A stretch of 64,000 nt of DNA, from contig JAIKWZ010000014.1 in the NCBI GenBank assembly GCA_024684375.1, positions 1-64,000 on the forward strand, in the 5' to 3' direction. Source of the stretch: Clostridiales bacterium (GTDB lineage: Bacteria > Bacillota > Clostridia > Christensenellales > Aristaeellaceae). Under the pieces are notes generated by a model. It was not told the origin of the DNA, did not search any database, and saw nothing but the letters and a program-made list of their open reading frames with translations. The number at the start of each line of letters is the position of its first letter. The stretch's first letter is position 1. Shown piece by piece: positions 61,056 to 64,000 of this stretch. The translations under genes were made by a program, and so were the position numbers.

Positions 61056-61838
61056 ATGAAACAGTATATCGTTGACGCGTTTACGAGCACACCGTTTTCC
61101 GGCAATCCGGCCGCAGTCTGCCTTCTGGACGCGTGGCCCGATGACAGCTCCATGATGAAGCTTGCGATGGAAAACAACCTGTCCGAGACCGCCTTCATCG
61201 TAAAGGAAGCAAATGGTTATCGCCTGAGATGGTTCACCCCCGGCACAGAGGTTGAACTGTGCGGGCACGCTACGCTCGCGTCCGCTTTCGTGATCATGAA
61301 TTATGTGGAGCCTGAAAGCCGGAGCGTTAGGTTCAATACGCTCAGCGGCCTGCTCACCGTCACGCGTTCCGGCGATTTATACGAAATGGACTTCCCGACT
61401 TACGAATTGCGGGAAATAACTGTGTCGGACGAAATGGAGGCAGCTTTCGGCGTTCGTCCCGTAAAGGCTGTGCTCGGCCTTGACCTGGTCTGCGTGTTCG
61501 ACAGCGAAGAAGCCGTAAGGAACATGGTTCCAGATCAGGCTCTGCTTAAATATTTGCCGGGACGCCTGCAGAACGCTACGGCAAAAGGGCAGGAAACGGA
61601 CTGCGTTTCCCGCAGTTTCTGCCCGAAAGTCGCCGTACCTGAGGACCCGGTATGCGGTTCGGCGCACTGCCAGATAGGCGACTACTGGTGCAGAGCGCTC
61701 CATAAACCTATTATCCGGGCGTATCAGGCATCCCGGCGCGGCGGGTACCTCACCTGCGAATCAAAGCCGAACGGCAGGATCGCCATAAAAGGGGAAGCGG
61801 TGCTCGTGGCGGTGTCCGATATCGTTGCACGATTATGA
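61056..61838 (+). CDS. PhzF-family protein
   Basis: A 260-residue isomerase-like protein of the PhzF fold (diaminopimelate epimerase relatives). YIVDAFTSTPFSGNPAAVCL is the standard start, ENNLSETAFIVKE holds the catalytic Glu region, and RWFTPGTEVELCGHATLASA and VPEDPVCGSAHCQIGDYW are family motifs. It probably performs a proton-shift isomerisation on an unknown metabolite. The ATG at 61056 follows GGAGAAG; a TTG four codons earlier overlaps that site. It starts 73 bases after the rubrerythrin gene and leads a run of small enzymes. Confidence 0.92.
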   Translation: MKQYIVDAFTSTPFSGNPAAVCLLDAWPDDSSMMKLAMENNLSETAFIVKEANGYRLRWFTPGTEVELCGHATLASAFVIMNYVEPESRSVRFNTLSGLLTVTRSGDLYEMDFPTYELREITVSDEMEAAFGVRPVKAVLGLDLVCVFDSEEAVRNMVPDQALLKYLPGRLQNATAKGQETDCVSRSFCPKVAVPEDPVCGSAHCQIGDYWCRALHKPIIRAYQASRRGGYLTCESKPNGRIAIKGEAVLVAVSDIVARL

Positions 61839-61857
61839 TCTGTTTGGGAGGAAATGT

Positions 61858-62154
61858 ATGCAGTATATTATCAGGGCTTATGACGGGGCTGGCATGCTTG
61901 AAAAGCGCCTTGCCGTGAGGCCGCGCCACCTTGAAAACATGGCCAGGGTAAACGGCAGGGTCTTATGCGCCGGCAGCCTGCTTGACGAAAACGGAAAGAT
62001 GAAAGGCTCAGTTCTGGTCATGGATTTCGCCGAATGCGGGGATCTGCAGAAGTATCTGGATTCCGAGCCGTATATCACCGAGCATGTTTGGGAAAAAGTT
62101 GAAGTCGAACCCATTAATGTCGTGATCCTGAACGGTCAGAAGATCGGCAGGTAA
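61858..62154 (+). CDS. YciI-like protein
   Basis: A 98-residue single-domain protein of the YciI/dimeric alpha-beta barrel type. QYIIRAYDGAGMLEKRLAVR, RVNGRVLCAGSLLDENGKMK and SVLVMDFAECGDLQKYLDSE (strand plus the acidic end) match the family, which includes hydrolases and dehalogenase-like enzymes of unknown substrate. GGGAGG lies 7 bases before the ATG at 61858. It is 19 bases past the PhzF gene and 8 before the GNAT gene, so the three are one transcript. Confidence 0.88.
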   Translation: MQYIIRAYDGAGMLEKRLAVRPRHLENMARVNGRVLCAGSLLDENGKMKGSVLVMDFAECGDLQKYLDSEPYITEHVWEKVEVEPINVVILNGQKIGR

Positions 62155-62162
62155 GGGAGAAA

Positions 62163-62633
62163 ATGATGCGTTTTCGCTGTGCGACCGAAAAGGACTGCGC
62201 GCTCATACTTCAGTTTATCCGCGGTCTGGCTGCTTATGAGAAAATGTCGGACCAGGTCGTAACCACCGAAGCACTTTTGCGGGAATGGATATTCGAAAAA
62301 CGGGCTGCCGAGGTGCTTTTCGTGCTTGAGGGAGACAAGGAGGTCGGCTTTGCCCTGTACTTCCATAACTTTTCAACTTTTCTCGGCCGCGGCGGCATTT
62401 ACCTGGAGGACCTGTTCGTGCTGCCTGAGTACAGGAACAAAGGGTATGGCAAAGCGCTGCTCAAGAAGCTGGCAATGATCGCTGCAGAGCGCGGATGCGG
62501 ACGCCTTGAATGGTCGTGCCTGGACTGGAACAAGCCCAGCATCGACTTTTATCTTTCCATGGGCGCTAAGGCAATGGACGACTGGACCACATACCGTTTG
62601 AGCGGGGATCCCCTGCAAAAGATGGCGGAATGA
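62163..62633 (+). CDS. GNAT-family N-acetyltransferase (spermidine acetyltransferase-like)
   Basis: A 156-residue acetyltransferase resembling diamine/spermidine N1-acetyltransferases. FRCATEKDCALILQFIRGLA is the opening, GGIYLEDLFVLPEYRNKGYG and KALLKKLAMIAAERGCGRLE form motif A with the acetyl-CoA loop, and WNKPSIDFYLSMGAKAMDDW is the conserved end. The substrate is inferred only from similarity in layout. It is the last gene of the PhzF/YciI unit. Confidence 0.92.
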   Translation: MMRFRCATEKDCALILQFIRGLAAYEKMSDQVVTTEALLREWIFEKRAAEVLFVLEGDKEVGFALYFHNFSTFLGRGGIYLEDLFVLPEYRNKGYGKALLKKLAMIAAERGCGRLEWSCLDWNKPSIDFYLSMGAKAMDDWTTYRLSGDPLQKMAE

Positions 62634-62699
62634 ACTATTGACGTGCCTAAGATCAGGGCGCATCTCAAGACATGACCCATTTGCTACGGGGAGAATACG

Positions 62700-63117
62700 A
62701 TGATCAAGACACTCCTGCGGCTCAGCCGCGAAGCCATACGCTATAGGACACTGTACGCTGTCGCCATTTTCTCCACTCTGGCGCTGACGGCGGTGAACCT
62801 CACAGCGCCAAAGCTCCTGTCTGCCATGACCGGAATCGTGGAAGAAGGCGTGACGGAAAACGATCTCGGCGCCATAGGCTTACTGACATTAGCACTGGTG
62901 GGTCTGTATCTTCTGCGCATCCTGTTCAGGTTTCTCAGCAATTACCTGGCGCACAAGGCTGCATGGTTTCTGGTAGGCGACCTGCGCACCAAGACCTACG
63001 ACAAACTGGAGCACATGCATCACCGAGCACGGCACCCATGCGGAGCTGGTGGCTTTGGGCGGCAGTTACGCCAGGATGAACGGCATACAAAATTCAGCCG
63101 AGGGCGGCATAGCCTGA
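62700..63117 (+). pseudogene. ABC exporter gene with a large internal deletion
   Basis: The first 105 codons encode the start of an ABC exporter transmembrane domain: LLRLSREAIRYRTLYAVAIF, two or more hydrophobic segments, and WFLVGDLRTKTYDKLEHM. Immediately after (from about 63019, shifted by one frame) the sequence reads ITEHGTHAELVALGGSYARM and then a stop at 63115. That is the extreme C-terminus that follows the H-loop of the nucleotide-binding domain. The roughly 400 codons between, with Walker A, signature and Walker B, are missing. The original frame runs on to 63152 as nonsense. It is a deletion relic, not a transporter. Confidence 0.85.
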
Positions 63118-63156
63118 CCGGGAAGATACTGATCTTATGCAGTAGTACCTGACAAA

Positions 63157-63190
63157 AAAGAGCGCCTCACCTCAAGGTGAAGCGCTCTTT
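63157..63190 (-). terminator. Terminator between the exporter relic and the MATE gene
   Basis: AAAGAGCGC and GCGCTCTTT with inner TCACC/GGTGA form a long stem. On the minus strand it is followed by a run of six T residues, so it mainly ends the MATE gene, but it can work both ways. Confidence 0.88.
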
Positions 63191-63241
63191 CAAATCCTTC
63201 TTGCGTTTTGTAAAGGCCCGCAGGCAGACAGTCGCTTTCCG

Positions 63242-64000
63242 CTAATCTGCCAGGGCCTTTTTCCAGTGCCCGCTTCTAAAGCGAAGTCCCATAAGCACAC
63301 ATCTGGCGGCGTTGTCCAAGCACATGCAGACGACCGCCTCTGGCAGACCCAAGTGGAACACTCTGATCAGCAGATAAACCCCCAGCGTCCGGATGCCCCA
63401 GTTACACGCCGCGGTAATGTAGAAGGGCCATTTCGTATCGCCCGCTCCGCGCAGCGCGCCTGCGAATATCCATGCGGCGGTCTGAACGGGCTGAATAAAT
63501 GCGACGATGCGAAGACATTCTTTCGCAAGCGCGATCGCGTCTTCATCGGGCGTGATTATGCGCACCAGCGGATCTGCGAAAACATACAGCATGACGCCGG
63601 CGAAAGACATGACCATGGCGCCGATGCCGATGGTATAATGCGTGTATCGCACGGCAAGATCGGGTTTCCTGGCGCCGAGGGACTGCCCGACCAGCGTCGT
63701 AACAGCCGTGGCGAACGCGAAGGCGGGCATGTAGGACATAGATTCGCACGTGGAGTAAACGGAATTCGCCGCGAAGACCACCGTGCCCAGGGATGCCACG
63801 CAGCGCGTTACTACGATGCCCGCAAATGACATGCAGAACCGTTCCAGCATGGCAGGCACAGACAGCTTAACGACCCGGCTGATCACGCCAAGATCAGGTC
63901 TGAAGGAATCCCGCGGCGATATGCGGGTCGGACCGTTTTTGATAAACAGCAGGATCAGCAGCGTAAGTCCCCCGATCAGCCAGCTGACGCCCGTAGACAC
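63242..64000 (-). CDS. MATE-family efflux transporter, C-terminal part (cut by window edge)
   Basis: Exports drugs or metabolites using a sodium or proton gradient. The visible 252 residues contain about six hydrophobic segments. LSVPAMLERFCMSFAGIVVT starts the second half of the two-fold MATE repeat. FAFATAVTTLVGQSLGARKP is the conserved VGQxLGA loop and AGALRGAGDTKWPFYITAAC is the GxGDT motif. Full MATE proteins have about 450 residues, so roughly 200 lie beyond base 64000. The GTG at the very edge is not evidence of a start. Confidence 0.93.
   Translation of the reverse strand: MSTGVSWLIGGLTLLILLFIKNGPTRISPRDSFRPDLGVISRVVKLSVPAMLERFCMSFAGIVVTRCVASLGTVVFAANSVYSTCESMSYMPAFAFATAVTTLVGQSLGARKPDLAVRYTHYTIGIGAMVMSFAGVMLYVFADPLVRIITPDEDAIALAKECLRIVAFIQPVQTAAWIFAGALRGAGDTKWPFYITAACNWGIRTLGVYLLIRVFHLGLPEAVVCMCLDNAARCVLMGLRFRSGHWKKALAD

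Noticed and set aside
1..64000. CRISPR array, insertion sequence or prophage
   Set aside because: No regularly spaced repeats, transposase, integrase or phage structural genes were seen. Only fossils of an integration site remain near 46.9 kb.

Overview
The window looks like a chromosomal segment of a GC-rich, low-oxygen member of the Bacillota (Clostridia). The evidence is gene style rather than any marker: strong AGGAGG ribosome-binding sites, several TTG/GTG starts, LplABC-type sugar importers without a local ATPase, a cellobiose phosphorylase, rubrerythrin/rubredoxin proteins and YqeY. A Christensenellales- or Oscillospiraceae-like gut or rumen fibre degrader would fit, but that placement is inference.

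Layout. 0-6.9 kb: housekeeping. rpsB is cut by the left edge, followed by two exported proteins of unknown role, a ROK sugar kinase, an endonuclease/exonuclease/phosphatase-family protein, rimM, an enlarged trmD, pcp and a DUF1858 protein. 7-20.5 kb: a secreted SH3b protein, then a first sugar ABC importer (binding protein and two permeases) whose binding-protein and first permease genes are separated by six consecutive hairpins, then redox and glycosidase-like genes. 20.7-24.8 kb: a DinB-like protein, a GNAT, a CBM9-like protein and a PlsC acyltransferase with a zinc ribbon. 25-26.9 kb: an AT-rich single-gene DUF262/HNH nuclease insert, probably phage defence. 27-34.5 kb: cellobiose phosphorylase under a cre-like operator, and a second sugar ABC importer with a sugar isomerase/epimerase. 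34.9-36.7 kb: yqeY, a flavodoxin and a degenerate tRNA-Val. 36.9-43.4 kb: a seven-gene sugar operon (NagA-like, an altered NagB-like protein, triose-phosphate-isomerase-like, FGGY kinase, YjbQ, SIS and GDPD-like). 43.9-47.7 kb: glyA, two HAD genes (one broken), a small unknown protein, the 3' half of a tRNA-Arg and a second flavodoxin in inverted orientation. 47.7-58.2 kb: a glycosidase-like pair, a gene graveyard with an rtcB pseudogene, a second SH3b protein, a FliB-like protein, an oxidoreductase/dehydrogenase/cupin set and a GH3 glucosidase. 58.6-64 kb: a MarR regulator with two rubredoxin/rubrerythrin fusion proteins, PhzF, YciI-like and GNAT proteins, an ABC exporter with an internal deletion, and a MATE transporter cut by the right edge.

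How it fits together. Most of the window serves uptake and breakdown of plant-type oligosaccharides. Binding-protein importers bring oligosaccharides in, and GH3, GH94 and propeller-type glycosidases split them. ROK and FGGY kinases, isomerases and oxidoreductases process the sugars. The oxygen-defence set at 58.6-61 kb suits an anaerobe.

The most unusual signals are the six-hairpin array at 10.0-10.3 kb and the 36.9-43.4 kb operon, whose NagB-like protein has lost a catalytic Asp. The 36.6-46.9 kb block is also notable: it is bracketed by two tRNA fossils and two inverted flavodoxin paralogues. I found no CRISPR array and no intact transposase or integrase.
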